From Treponema vincentii F0403 (GTDB lineage Bacteria > Spirochaetota > Spirochaetia > Treponematales > Treponemataceae), in contig NZ_KE332512.1 in assembly GCF_000412995.1 (NCBI RefSeq), forward strand, positions 248,001 through 312,000: a DNA stretch of 64,000 nt, written 5' to 3'. The notes beneath the pieces were generated by a model. It made no database searches, was not told the origin of the DNA, and was given only the letters and a program-made list of their open reading frames with translations. Within the stretch, counting starts at the first letter, position 1. Each line of letters opens with the position of its first letter. Below are positions 53,602 to 62,985 of the stretch, piece after piece. The position numbers were made by a program, and so were the translations under genes.

Positions 53602-54624
53602 TTACGGCAGTGTTCCCAGTACCTTTGCAATCTTTGCTGCGTTATTAAGCCCCAGCCGGGGGTAGAGCGGAAAAAGCACCGTCCGCAGCAAAAGAGACGC
53701 CGCACTGATGCATTTATTTTCTTCTTTTAAAAAATCCGCGATTGAATTGGTGAATGCAAGTTCTATTTCTATATCCTTGCGGTTGACATATTGTTTTACG
53801 TCCTTAAAACCGCTTTCCAGTATTACCGGGAAAGAATAAACGGGATTGCGCACTGCTTCGGAAAAGACCAACGGCTTATGCCGTGTCTGTAAAAGTGCAC
53901 GGAGATACAGTTCCCGCATTTCGTCGCGGAGCTGGAGATTTTTTTCCATATTTTTAAGCTGCACAAAGGCAAGGGATGCATTGATGTCGGGTAAAAAGTC
54001 GGTTACCGGAATTGTTTCCGCCATGTTCTTTAACACAGAGGCATTGCGCCGTTCTACAGCAATCAGTATACCGCCGCCGCCGCCCGTTAAAATGTCGCGC
54101 TCTTCCAACCCCAATATTGCAAAGGATCCGAACGTTCCCGCCCGTTTTTCGCCGTATAAGGCGCCTGCGCTTTGAGAAATATCTTCTATAATCGGAACGG
54201 AAAGAGCGGAAAACGCTTCCATATCGGGCAGATTTCCGAGCGTTTCATGCAGTACCAGCACTCTGCCGCCCTGTTTAATGCCTTCTTCAACCGCTTCAAG
54301 CGTAACCAAACCGGTTAACGGATCGACATCCAAGACAATCGGCGTAAAACCGTTCCGCTGCACCTCGATATACTGCCACGAAGGCGCGAGCGCCGATAAT
54401 AGTACGCCAGCCTTTTCGGGGAGATCGAACATTTTCAGCGCATACACCAAGGCCATCGCCGGGCTGCGTAATGCAAGCGCGCCCTCGGCTGCGTAAAGCT
54501 CGCGCACCAATTTTATGAGTTTTTGATTCATCTCTCCCGGGCCGATTTTTTCTTCGACCATACAGGTGAGCACTGCATCCATTTCCGAACGGCGGATAGT
54601 AGAGCTATAAACAGGTATCGGCAT
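53602..54624 (-). CDS. DegT/DnrJ/EryC1/StrS-fold protein lacking the PLP lysine
   Basis: A 340-residue protein with the aminotransferase-like fold: SSTIRRSEMDAV, YIEVQRNGFTPIVLDVDP, IIEDISQSAGALYGEKRAG and then GSFAILGLEERDILTGGGGG. In family members the last segment is [24 protein letters not shown]-like with the PLP-binding Lys; here that region contains no lysine and the aligned residue is Asp. It is therefore unlikely to be a normal transaminase. It is 1 base after cheW and 9 before nadK. A dehydratase-type or non-catalytic role is possible. Confidence 0.75.
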   Translation of the reverse strand: MPIPVYSSTIRRSEMDAVLTCMVEEKIGPGEMNQKLIKLVRELYAAEGALALRSPAMALVYALKMFDLPEKAGVLLSALAPSWQYIEVQRNGFTPIVLDVDPLTGLVTLEAVEEGIKQGGRVLVLHETLGNLPDMEAFSALSVPIIEDISQSAGALYGEKRAGTFGSFAILGLEERDILTGGGGGILIAVERRNASVLKNMAETIPVTDFLPDINASLAFVQLKNMEKNLQLRDEMRELYLRALLQTRHKPLVFSEAVRNPVYSFPVILESGFKDVKQYVNRKDIEIELAFTNSIADFLKEENKCISAASLLLRTVLFPLYPRLGLNNAAKIAKVLGTLP

Positions 54625-54625
54625 C

Positions 54626-55099
54626 TTAGAAAGAGGTGAGTTTCTGTAATTCTTTCGGATTAAATAATCTGCGGATATCCAAGAGGATTAAATATCCCGA
54701 ATCTTGGCGGATAACCCCATTGATGTATTCGGTACCGATACCGGTAATCATCTGAGGGGGAGGCTGAACATCTTCCTGCCGTACCATAACGACACGAGCA
54801 ATGCGGTCTATTACGATACCGATTTTGTATTTGCCGATTTTAAGGATGATAAATCCTCCCAAATATTCATCGTCGCCGTCTAAATCCGCTTTTTTAAGAT
54901 GAAAGCGCTTATGTAAACTAATAATCGGTATAATTTCGTTCCGCAAGTGGAAAAAACCTTCGACATAATACGGTGCATTCGGGATCTGCCGGACTTCTTG
55001 AACCTTTACTATCTCTTTTACATCCATTATATCGACACCGTAAAGCTCTTCACCGAGCTGAAAGGTTACCAGTTGAAACTGCGCGTCAGTAATCGCCAT
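54626..55099 (-). CDS. cheW: Chemotaxis coupling protein CheW
   Basis: A 157-residue SH3-like adaptor linking chemoreceptors to the CheA kinase. It starts QLVTFQLGEELYGVDIMDVKEIVKV, contains QIPNAPYYVEGFFHLRNEIIPIISL and ends with the IGIVIDRIARVVMV and GVIRQDSGYLILLDIRRLF strands, all typical of CheW. It leads the run of minus-strand genes to 48.9 kb. Start ATG 55099 with GTGGAGGATA upstream. Confidence 0.95.
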   Translation of the reverse strand: MAITDAQFQLVTFQLGEELYGVDIMDVKEIVKVQEVRQIPNAPYYVEGFFHLRNEIIPIISLHKRFHLKKADLDGDDEYLGGFIILKIGKYKIGIVIDRIARVVMVRQEDVQPPPQMITGIGTEYINGVIRQDSGYLILLDIRRLFNPKELQKLTSF

Positions 55100-55142
55100 A
55101 TCTATCCTCCACTAAAATTGATAACGCCGAACGTGTGCGTTA

Positions 55143-55171
55143 AAGATACTATAATTTTTAACTTTTTTCAA
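55143..55171 (-). promoter_or_regulatory. Promoter for the cheW operon
   Basis: On the minus strand TTGAAA (55166-55171) and TATCTT (55143-55148) are 17 bases apart; the leader would be about 37 bases. Confidence 0.45.
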
Positions 55172-55250
55172 GCATGGCGATAGGACTCGTGAATATGGAA
55201 ATGTCGCAAAAATTGAGTGCTTTTTCGGCATTCCCGGAGAATTTAAAAGA

Positions 55251-55279
55251 TTGTCGTTTTTTATAAAATAGTATATATT
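55251..55279 (+). promoter_or_regulatory. Promoter giving a leaderless TPR-gene mRNA
   Basis: TTGTCG (55251-55256) and TATATT (55274-55279) are 17 bases apart. The ATG at 55286 lies six bases after TATATT, so the predicted first transcribed base is the A of the start codon. No ribosome site is present. Confidence 0.5.
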
Positions 55280-55285
55280 TTCACT

Positions 55286-55843
55286 ATGCAAGAGACAGCT
55301 GATTTTTTTAACGACAGTGCAGTAATGCTTGCCGCCGAGGGGTGCCATAACGAAGCAATAGCGTGCCTGCGGCGCGGCCTACAGCTTGAACCGTACAGCA
55401 GTTTGATGTGGTTTAATTTGGGACTCAGCTACTATGCGCTTGATGATAAAGATAATTCTCTCTATGCGCTCTATCAGGCGGCGCGTTGCAATCCCTTTGA
55501 TGCCGATATCTGGGATACACTGGGTGTTGTGCTCCATGAAACCGGCGAAATGGAAGCTTCGCGGCTTGCATATACCAAGGCACTTGAGCTGGAGACTGAA
55601 AACGGCCGAATTTGGAATAATTACGGTACGCTCCTTTTTAATGAAGAAAAATATGAACAAGCCCGCCGTGCCTTTGAATCCGCTCTGACCCTCGATCCCG
55701 AGTCTGAAGATACGCTTTTTAATTTGCGCGACACATATACGATGCTGGGGTATAAAACGCTTGCAAGAAAATGTTCTAAAATAATCGATAGAATGGCTTT
55801 AACAACGCCGAAAGCACCGGTAAAAAAGCAGGACAGACTGTGA
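55286..55843 (+). CDS. Tetratricopeptide-repeat protein
   Basis: 185 residues holding about four TPR units: HNEAIACLRRGLQLEPYSSL, DNSLYALYQAARCNPFDADI, EASRLAYTKALELETENGRI and YEQARRAFESALTLDPESED, each with the W/L-G-Y-A-F-A-P pattern. No signal peptide. TPR stacks bind other proteins; the partner may be the product of the next gene, whose GTG start overlaps the stop codon here. Likely translated from a leaderless mRNA. Confidence 0.88.
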   Translation: MQETADFFNDSAVMLAAEGCHNEAIACLRRGLQLEPYSSLMWFNLGLSYYALDDKDNSLYALYQAARCNPFDADIWDTLGVVLHETGEMEASRLAYTKALELETENGRIWNNYGTLLFNEEKYEQARRAFESALTLDPESEDTLFNLRDTYTMLGYKTLARKCSKIIDRMALTTPKAPVKKQDRL

Positions 55844-56757
55844 GAATTTTTTATATCGCCGAAATTACCGGTAAAGTAGGCGTATGGGCTGTTAAAAAAA
55901 ATATTGCGGAGATTAAGAACCGCTATCATCCCGATTTTATTATTGCAAATGCCGGTATGGCGACCGGCGCCGGCGGGCTTGGTAAACAACATGCCGGTTA
56001 TCTAAAGAAGATGGGAATCGAATGCATCACCGGCGGCGATTGGATCTTTCAGAAGAAAGATTTGGTTGAAAATCTTCCGCAGATGCCTTTTGTGCTGCGT
56101 CCTTGCAATCTACCGGAGCAAAGCCCTGGGAAAGGGTATCGCTCTTTTACAACCCGAAGCGGAGAAAAACTTGCGGTTATTTCGCTTTTGGGACGGGTAG
56201 GGCACCACCGGCTTTTGGCCGACAACCCCTTTACTCTGATGCAAGGGATTCTGCCCGACATAGAAAGAGAAACGCCTTTTATCATGGTTGATTTTTCTTC
56301 AACCGCTACCGCCGAAAAACAAACTATGGCGTTTTTCCTTGCAGGGAAGGTTTCCGCATTGATCGGATCGGGTACGGGCGCCGCCACAGCCGACGAGCGG
56401 CTGATGTCCGCCGAATGCGGGTTATCCGCCGGTTTTGCCGCAGCGGAATATACCGACACGGCCGCGATGCAAACGGCATCTGCAGAAAGCGGAAAAAACG
56501 GCGGGCGGCAAAACCGAGAAACCGCCTATATCACTGATGCGGGGCGAACCGGCAGCTTTGACTCCGTCGGCGGACATGCCCCGTCCGGCAAGATACGGGA
56601 GTACCGTACCGGTCTTTTTGAATATCCTCAAGAGACATGGCAGCGGGTCTGTGTTCAGGGGCTGGTTATTGAATTGGACGGGGCGGGCGGCGCCCATTCG
56701 ATAGAACGCGTCCGTATCGAAGTTCCGTCCGCTACGGCGCCTCATGTATCGGAGTAG
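55840..56757 (+). CDS. YmdB/TIGR00282-type metallophosphoesterase homologue without its metal site
   Basis: 305 residues. Without gaps through residue 150, the sequence follows B. subtilis YmdB (as I recall it): RPCNLPEQSPGKGY, VISLLGRVGHH, VDFSSTATAEK, TADER, AYITDAGRTGSFDSVGG. Yet every metal or catalytic residue is changed: D8 to Glu, E39 to Gly, N40 to Met, N67 to Asp, H68 to Trp, H150 to Ser153, H175 to Gly178 and H177 to Gly180. An Ala/Ser/Gly-rich insertion of about 35 residues precedes AYITDAG. It looks like a non-catalytic relative that kept the fold. GTG start, translationally coupled to the TPR gene. Confidence 0.85.
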   Translation: MRIFYIAEITGKVGVWAVKKNIAEIKNRYHPDFIIANAGMATGAGGLGKQHAGYLKKMGIECITGGDWIFQKKDLVENLPQMPFVLRPCNLPEQSPGKGYRSFTTRSGEKLAVISLLGRVGHHRLLADNPFTLMQGILPDIERETPFIMVDFSSTATAEKQTMAFFLAGKVSALIGSGTGAATADERLMSAECGLSAGFAAAEYTDTAAMQTASAESGKNGGRQNRETAYITDAGRTGSFDSVGGHAPSGKIREYRTGLFEYPQETWQRVCVQGLVIELDGAGGAHSIERVRIEVPSATAPHVSE

Positions 56758-56793
56758 CAGGCATTGCCGATTTATTTGATTTTGGAGGGTGTT

Positions 56794-57282
56794 ATGGAAA
56801 AAACAGGAAGAATTATACGTATGCCGATAACAAAACGGAACGGTATGCAAATTGCGACCGTTCAATATGATACTCCCGAAGCGGATCTCTGCTCAATTAA
56901 ATCTACCGACAGCCGCGGTGGCTGTCCGTCATGCGGAGGCGGCTGCCATGCGTGCGGAAAAAGCGATGCGGAAGGCTTACTTGCGGTACAGGGCAATGTT
57001 GTTAATGCGTTGAATGTTTCGGGAAAGGATCTGTGGATCGGAAATAAGGTCGGCGTATTTGTTTCCGAAAAGGCGGCGCGCTTTCAGGGGCTTTGCGCAG
57101 TCGGCATTCCGCTTATCCTTGCAGCATCTGCTTTTACTGCAATCTTTTTACGGACTCGAAGCGAGCCGCTTGCGCTTGCGGGTATCGCCGCAGGGCTTGC
57201 GGCAGGCGCCGCTATCGCTTTCGGGATTAGCCGAATATTAAAAGAGCGGGCTCTTCCGCAGATTGTTACCGTCTATGAATAA
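56794..57282 (+). CDS. RseC/MucC-family membrane protein
   Basis: A 162-residue protein. An N-terminal soluble domain includes a four-cysteine cluster GGCPSCGGGCHACGKS (C-x2-C-x3-C-x2-C) and VNALNVSGKDLWIGNKVGVFVSE. Two transmembrane helices follow (GIPLILAASAFTAIFL and LALAGIAAGLAAGAAIAFGI). This is the RseC layout; relatives are tied to sigma-E control, thiamine synthesis or SoxR reduction, and often to Rnf complexes, none seen here. ATG 56794 follows TTTGGAGGGT. The next gene starts inside its last codons. Confidence 0.85.
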   Translation: MEKTGRIIRMPITKRNGMQIATVQYDTPEADLCSIKSTDSRGGCPSCGGGCHACGKSDAEGLLAVQGNVVNALNVSGKDLWIGNKVGVFVSEKAARFQGLCAVGIPLILAASAFTAIFLRTRSEPLALAGIAAGLAAGAAIAFGISRILKERALPQIVTVYE

Positions 57283-58645
57283 AAAAAATACTGTCGATAC
57301 CGCTGATGTTCCGATCACGGAGGTACATTTAGCCGAAGCCCGGCTTCCGGTACGGAAAAAAATCGGATTTGGAATTGCCGACATCGGTGGAAATTTATTT
57401 TTTACGGCTATGGGGTTTTGGACGCTGACATATCTCACCGATACGGTGTACCTTGCACCCGCTCTTGCAGGAATCGCCGTTATGACGGCAAAAATATGGG
57501 ATGCCGTGACCGATCCTATCGTCGGCTTTTTTTCCGACAATACCCGCACCCGTTTCGGACGGCGCCGGCCGTATCTGTTATTCGGAGCGTTGCCGTTCGG
57601 CCTTTCGCTCTGGCTGTTTTTTACCAAGCCTTCGCTTACCGCACAAACGGCGCTGTTTTGGTGGGCATTGCTGATGCTCTGTCTAGTGAACACGGCCATG
57701 ACTCTTGTGAATATTCCGTATTCGGCGCTGACCCCCGAATTAACCTCCGATTATAACGAGCAAACCTCACTCAATGCATATCGTTTTTTATGTGCCGGCA
57801 TCGGTACGATAATGGGAGCTGTCATCGTCATGCCGATTGTCAATATATTTCCATCCAAAGCATCGGGATTCTCCGCAGCAGGCGCCGTTATCGGCGGTAT
57901 TATTCTGGTAACAACGCTTATCACTTTTTTTTCAGTGAAAGAGTCTGCCGTACCGCCGAAAACAAGTACGGGGAAGGCGAACGCGTTCTTTGCTTCCTAC
58001 CGTTCGGTGTTTAAAAATTCCGCATATACGGTGCTTTTAGCGGTTTTTGTATTGCATATTACCGCGCTCAATTTTTTACAGGGAATGGTTGTGTATTACC
58101 TTAAATACATTTACCGAGCGGAATCTCTATCAAGCATGATTATGGGACTGTTGCTGATAACGGCGATTGTTTCAATTCCTATTGCGGCGAAATGTTCAAA
58201 TCTATTGGGAAAAAATTTTTCGTACCGTACCGGACTTGCCGTGTTGTGTGTTTCTACTATGGTTATCTTTTTTATAGGGCACCGTATCGGCGTAACCGGT
58301 CTTGCAATCTCATTCGTATGCGCAGGAATAGGGGTCGGTTTCGCCTTTGCCACTCCTTGGGCAATGCTACCCGATGCGATTGCGTGGCAGCCCGATACGG
58401 TACGCAACGAGGGCTGTTATTACGGAGTGTGGACCTTTGCCAGTAAGCTCGGACAGGCTGTTTCGACCGGTGTTTCAGGTTTAATTCTCAGCGCTGCGGG
58501 CTATCATGCGGATACAATTCAGTCTCCTCAAACGATTTTTGCCATCAGGCTTATCGCCGGACCGATTGCTGCCGCTGCATGCTTATTGGGGTTTATACTT
58601 ATCCGTTTCTATCCTATCGATAAAAAAAGAAAGGCGCTAGCATAA
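57275..58645 (+). CDS. GPH-family (MelB-like) sugar:cation symporter
   Basis: A 456-residue, 12-helix major-facilitator protein. The cation-binding region has KIGFGIADIGGNLFFTAMGF, the loop motif MTAKIWDAVTDPIVGFFSDN then RTRFGRRRPYLL is diagnostic of glycoside-pentoside-hexuronide symporters, and IPYSALTPELTSDYNEQTSL follows. It would import a sugar or glycoside with Na+ or H+. ATG 57275 overlaps the preceding stop codon; an upstream TTG in frame is less likely. Confidence 0.93.
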   Translation: MNKKNTVDTADVPITEVHLAEARLPVRKKIGFGIADIGGNLFFTAMGFWTLTYLTDTVYLAPALAGIAVMTAKIWDAVTDPIVGFFSDNTRTRFGRRRPYLLFGALPFGLSLWLFFTKPSLTAQTALFWWALLMLCLVNTAMTLVNIPYSALTPELTSDYNEQTSLNAYRFLCAGIGTIMGAVIVMPIVNIFPSKASGFSAAGAVIGGIILVTTLITFFSVKESAVPPKTSTGKANAFFASYRSVFKNSAYTVLLAVFVLHITALNFLQGMVVYYLKYIYRAESLSSMIMGLLLITAIVSIPIAAKCSNLLGKNFSYRTGLAVLCVSTMVIFFIGHRIGVTGLAISFVCAGIGVGFAFATPWAMLPDAIAWQPDTVRNEGCYYGVWTFASKLGQAVSTGVSGLILSAAGYHADTIQSPQTIFAIRLIAGPIAAAACLLGFILIRFYPIDKKRKALA

Positions 58646-58750
58646 TTCATACTTTTAGTTTATAATGATAGTATTAAAAATAGCCGGTTTATAACAGGGA
58701 TGGTTTGTCATGCCCTTGTGATAACGGCATACAGTATGGAGAATTACAGC

Positions 58751-61123
58751 ATGAAAGAATTAATTTCTCATCCCGGTGAAAAATATACCGAAGCGGTTCG
58801 TCTCGGTTCACTGTTTAAAAAAGCTGTCCATCATAAAAAATGTCTTTTTTCCGCCGTATTAGCGGCGTTTGTTTTTTTGGGAAGCGGCATGGCTGTCTAT
58901 GCAGAAACTGCACCTACGGTACAAGGCGGCGTAATCGATTTACGAAACTGGAATTTTGATACCAAGGGAAAAGTGTCGCTTAACGGTACTTACGGCTTTT
59001 TCTGGAACGAATTTCTGGAAGATTGGAAAGAACCGTCAGACTATATAGCGGTACCGTCCTCTTGGACTGCTAAAGCAGCGGGACAGGGGAAAGCATATCC
59101 TTCAAACGGCTATGCGACATATGCTATAAGACTGCTGTTGCCTAAAGGAGCGCCTTCTCTTTCGCTGTATCTGAAAAACAGGTTCCCTTCGCTGACCGTA
59201 TTTGCAAACAGTGTGCAACTTGACGCATATAATCCTTCCGGAAGAAAACTCACGGATGCGCAATCTTCTTGTTTTGTCTTACCCTCAGGCGAAACGCAGA
59301 TCGATCTTTTGATTCAAATAAAGAGTATTGATCACAAAAAACAAGGTATATACAATCCTGTTATTCTTAATAAAACATCCGTCATCGAATCGTCGATATA
59401 TCAGCGTAAGCTTATCGAAGCAATGATTTTCAGCTTTGCATTAGCGCTCGGTCTTTACCATTTGATATTGTTTATTTTCAGATCAAAAGAAATCAGTATT
59501 TTGTATTTTACCCTGCTTGTATTTATCGTTATGATACGAATACTTTCAACAGGGACGATGATCGGATGCGATTTATTCGGTTTTTCTTGGATGACAGCGC
59601 TTCGTATGGACTATTTCAGCTTTGCAACGGTCTCAATTCCTGTCATCCTGTACTTTTATGCGCTTTATAAGAAATATATTAATAAGATTATTGTTATCGT
59701 TTGGGTAGCAGAAGGGGTGTTGTACGGGATTTTGACGCTTGTTACAAAAGGTGCTTTTTTTACATCGTTTCTCTTTATACACCAAATGATTTGTATTTTG
59801 CAGGTTGTATACCTTCTCTATCTTATCATCCGGTTGATGTATAAAAAAGAAAAAGAGGCATCTTTCATTGCAACCGGCTTTGCCGTACTGACAATTACCG
59901 CCTTGATCGATATCCTTGAGGGAATGGATATTATTCAAACGCCGGCAATGCTTCCCTTTGGGCTTCTCTTTTTCCTGCTGATTCAAGCTGTCTCATTCGC
60001 AAGAATATTCTATTTTGAAAAGCGAGAGAGCGAATTGATGCGTGATAAAGTCATTGCTTCTTCCGGTCAATTGGGTACATTTATCACCGAAATTAAAAAA
60101 GTTATTGAAGATTTGGCAAACGAAGATACCGTACTGACTTCGAATATGCATAGCGCTCAGTCCTATGTAGATAAAATTTCAAGCTATATTAAGTTGGTAC
60201 TCGAAGAGGTATCCTCACAGAAAACGAGTTTGATCGATACGGAAACCAATACTAATCATTTAAATACTTTCCTTGAAGGCTTGGATACTCAAATTACGCA
60301 GCAAAGTGAAAAATCAAAGGATGCAATGGATAAGCTTATGGACTTAATCCAAAACACGAAGCTGCTGACGGAAAAATTCAAGGTTATTCAAGATAACTTT
60401 ATGAATATCTTCCAAGCGAATGAAGTCGGTAAGACGAACTTTTCAAAGATGACCAAGACAATATCCGATATTACTACCCGTTCCGCTGTTTTGCTTGAAA
60501 CCAACCAGTTGATAACACAGGTCGCCGAGCAGACGGATATGCTCGCAATGAATGCTGCTATCGAAGCAGCGCATGCCGGAGATGCGGGAAAGGGATTTGC
60601 CGTTGTTGCCGAAGAAATCCGGAATTTGGCTGAGAGGGCATCTGCGGAATCGGATTCAACCGGAAAAATTATTAAGCAGATTACTGCTTCCATCGACGAA
60701 ACCGCTTCTGCTACGGATATTTTAGCTCAGAGTTTTGCCGATATTAGCGATAAGGTGACGGACTTTGAACACATGCTCGCGGAAATCGCAACCTTTATCG
60801 GACATACGGATGCTCATACTACCCGTATGGAGCAAACGCTGAAGGAAGTATTGGAAGAAATGACGGCGTTAAAGAACGAAAATAGCCGCATAATTGAAAC
60901 ACGTGAAAATACGGTTTCCAGCTTTGGCCGCTTAACAAAGGCAACGGAAAGAGTTAATGCAGAAATCGATTCAATGCTTGACAATATTACCAACTTAATA
61001 CGTATTTTTTCAAAAACGGCGGAATCGCAGGAACAAACACGGGAAATTATCGGCCGCTTAAATCGTTTATCTTTTCAGAATCGGGAAACGGTCCCTGATG
61101 AAAATGAAGTTCCTGAAATCTAA
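58751..61123 (+). CDS. 7TM receptor (7TMR-DISM) fused to a methyl-accepting chemotaxis signalling domain
   Basis: About 790 residues. A signal or anchor helix ([21 protein letters not shown]) leads to an extracellular jelly-roll domain (about 45-205; [20 protein letters not shown]) of the 7TMR-DISMED2 type. Seven hydrophobic helices follow (about 220-430). The cytoplasmic part is a coiled coil with the MCP hairpin tip ([18 protein letters not shown], then [18 protein letters not shown]) and no HAMP domain. It should sense an external ligand, possibly a carbohydrate, and signal through CheW/CheA. ATG 58751 has GGAG nine bases upstream; longer starts exist. Confidence 0.9.
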   Translation: MKELISHPGEKYTEAVRLGSLFKKAVHHKKCLFSAVLAAFVFLGSGMAVYAETAPTVQGGVIDLRNWNFDTKGKVSLNGTYGFFWNEFLEDWKEPSDYIAVPSSWTAKAAGQGKAYPSNGYATYAIRLLLPKGAPSLSLYLKNRFPSLTVFANSVQLDAYNPSGRKLTDAQSSCFVLPSGETQIDLLIQIKSIDHKKQGIYNPVILNKTSVIESSIYQRKLIEAMIFSFALALGLYHLILFIFRSKEISILYFTLLVFIVMIRILSTGTMIGCDLFGFSWMTALRMDYFSFATVSIPVILYFYALYKKYINKIIVIVWVAEGVLYGILTLVTKGAFFTSFLFIHQMICILQVVYLLYLIIRLMYKKEKEASFIATGFAVLTITALIDILEGMDIIQTPAMLPFGLLFFLLIQAVSFARIFYFEKRESELMRDKVIASSGQLGTFITEIKKVIEDLANEDTVLTSNMHSAQSYVDKISSYIKLVLEEVSSQKTSLIDTETNTNHLNTFLEGLDTQITQQSEKSKDAMDKLMDLIQNTKLLTEKFKVIQDNFMNIFQANEVGKTNFSKMTKTISDITTRSAVLLETNQLITQVAEQTDMLAMNAAIEAAHAGDAGKGFAVVAEEIRNLAERASAESDSTGKIIKQITASIDETASATDILAQSFADISDKVTDFEHMLAEIATFIGHTDAHTTRMEQTLKEVLEEMTALKNENSRIIETRENTVSSFGRLTKATERVNAEIDSMLDNITNLIRIFSKTAESQEQTREIIGRLNRLSFQNRETVPDENEVPEI

Positions 61124-61152
61124 TTTCATTTTCGGTATTTCTTAAAAATAAT

Positions 61153-61188
61153 GGGAATCTCTAAAACTTCGATGTTTTGAGATTCCCC
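61153..61188. terminator. Hairpin of the GGGAACCTCT family after the chemoreceptor gene
   Basis: GGGAATCTCTAAAACTTC pairs with GATGTTTTGAGATTCCCC. The arms differ from other copies (AATCTC/GAGATT in place of AACCTC/GAGGTT) but still pair. It separates the chemoreceptor from gatC. Confidence 0.7.
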
Positions 61189-61213
61189 TTAAATATTTAT
61201 GGATTAAGGAAAA

Positions 61214-61522
61214 ATGATGGCTCAAAACAGTAAAATTACTCCTGAAGTATTTGACAATTTACTCTATCTTTCTCGCCTTTCTTCCAACGATAGCGACATG
61301 GAGTCTATTGCCGGACAGGTTGGTCAAATTGTTGAATATTTTGATATTCTTAAAAAGTATGATGTGCCTGCGGAGGCGGACAACGCGGCAATGCTTTCGC
61401 AAGGATTACTGCGCAGCGATACTATTGAGGCCGGTATAACGCAATCGGATTTGAAAAAAATGTCGAGCGAATATATGGACGGCTATTTCCGTGTACCTAA
61501 AGTTCTTGGGAGCGGGGTGTAA
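61214..61522 (+). CDS. gatC: Asp-tRNA(Asn)/Glu-tRNA(Gln) amidotransferase subunit C
   Basis: 102 residues. GatC is the small belt that holds GatA and GatB together. The start KITPEVFDNLLYLSRLSSND and the middle QIVEYFDILKKYDV then YFRVPKVL are the usual conserved parts. Two ATG codons are adjacent (61214 and 61217) after TTAAGGAAAA. gatA begins 2 bases after its stop. Confidence 0.93.
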   Translation: MMAQNSKITPEVFDNLLYLSRLSSNDSDMESIAGQVGQIVEYFDILKKYDVPAEADNAAMLSQGLLRSDTIEAGITQSDLKKMSSEYMDGYFRVPKVLGSGV

Positions 61523-61524
61523 TC

Positions 61525-62985
61525 ATGAAGGATATTTGTACGGCAAGTTTAGCCGAATTAAAAACGTACTTGGAAGAAGGGGCGGTAACTTCCGTTGATA
61601 TAGTCCGCGCATTAAAGGCAGCATATCAGGCGGATGAAAAGCAATCGACACCGCTGCACGGATTTATTGAATTTTTCGATGACGCGGAAATACAAGCAGA
61701 AAAAGCCGATGCGCTGCGAAAAGAAGGTAAGACGGCTGGAAAGCCGCTTTTAGGGCTTCCCTTTGCAGTGAAAGACAATATTTCCATGCGCGGAAAACTC
61801 TGTACGTGCTGCAGCAAGATATTGGAAGGCTATAGAGCTCCGTATAATGCGACGGTTATTACCCGTTTAATAGAAGCAGGGGCAATACCGATTGGTAGGG
61901 CGAATATGGATGAATTTGCGATGGGCTCTTCCACCGAGTATTCGGTATATGGGCCGTCTCGCAATCCGGTAGATCGCAGTCTTACTCCCGGCGGTAGTTC
62001 GGGTGGCTCCGCAGCGGTTGTTGCCGGGTTTCAGGCTCCTTTTGCACTTGGCACGGAAACGGGCGGTTCCGTTCGGCTCCCGGCCTCATACTGCGGAATA
62101 TACGGCTTAAAACCCACCTACGGCGCTATCAGCCGGTACGGTGTAGTTGCATTCGGCTCTTCGCTCGATCAAGTGGGGCTTTTTGCCCGCTGTGTCGATG
62201 ATATCGGTTTAGGCCTTTCTATTGCAGGCGGCGCCGATTCACACGATGAAACGAGCGTCCGGCATGATTTTTCTCCCTGCGCACGTTTGGAAACTTATAC
62301 CGGCAGCGAACTGAAAAAACTCCGTATTGCATTGCCGGTCGAATTTACGCAAGCAAAGGGGTTGGATGCGAATGTTGCGGCAATATTTGAAAAATTCCGT
62401 ACATGGTTTACTTCAAAAGGTGTGCAGGTAGATCCCGTTTCAATTCCCGTGTTGGAATCTTCGATTGCGATGTATTATGTTATCGCCCTTTCCGAAGCTT
62501 CAAGCAATCTTGCCCGTTTTGACGGTATCCGTTACGGTTTGCGGAAAGATCCGGGAAAAGGCTATGACGAGCTGTACTGTGCTACCCGTTCTGCAGGATT
62601 TGGACGGGAAGTAAAACGGCGTATCATAACCGGAAACTATGTATTGTCCCATCACCTATCCGGTGATTGTTATGAAAACGCGCTCCGTGTCCGCGCCCGT
62701 ATGGAAAAAGAAGTTGGTGCGATTTTGCAGCAGTACGACTTTATTTTCTGTCCTACTGCGCCTACGCCTGCCTTTAAACTTGGAGAGCGTGTAGACGATC
62801 CTATGGCAATGTACCTTTCCGATCTGTTTACTACATTTGTGAATTTATCGCACATTCCGGCCTTATCGATACCTGCGGGGAAGGCAAAAGACGGCCGTCC
62901 GGTCGGTATGCAAATCGCGGGCGCAAAACTTTCCGAAGAGAAAATTTTGCGCTTAGCAAAAACGTTGGAGGCGGCACAGGTATGA
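61525..62985 (+). CDS. gatA: Asp-tRNA(Asn)/Glu-tRNA(Gln) amidotransferase subunit A
   Basis: A 486-residue amidase-signature enzyme that releases ammonia from glutamine for amidation of mischarged Glu-tRNA(Gln) or Asp-tRNA(Asn). The Ser-cisSer-Lys triad is visible: Lys83 in [10 protein letters not shown], the serines in [13 protein letters not shown] and [35 protein letters not shown] is typical of GatA. It overlaps gatB by four bases (ATGA). Confidence 0.97.
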   Translation: MKDICTASLAELKTYLEEGAVTSVDIVRALKAAYQADEKQSTPLHGFIEFFDDAEIQAEKADALRKEGKTAGKPLLGLPFAVKDNISMRGKLCTCCSKILEGYRAPYNATVITRLIEAGAIPIGRANMDEFAMGSSTEYSVYGPSRNPVDRSLTPGGSSGGSAAVVAGFQAPFALGTETGGSVRLPASYCGIYGLKPTYGAISRYGVVAFGSSLDQVGLFARCVDDIGLGLSIAGGADSHDETSVRHDFSPCARLETYTGSELKKLRIALPVEFTQAKGLDANVAAIFEKFRTWFTSKGVQVDPVSIPVLESSIAMYYVIALSEASSNLARFDGIRYGLRKDPGKGYDELYCATRSAGFGREVKRRIITGNYVLSHHLSGDCYENALRVRARMEKEVGAILQQYDFIFCPTAPTPAFKLGERVDDPMAMYLSDLFTTFVNLSHIPALSIPAGKAKDGRPVGMQIAGAKLSEEKILRLAKTLEAAQV

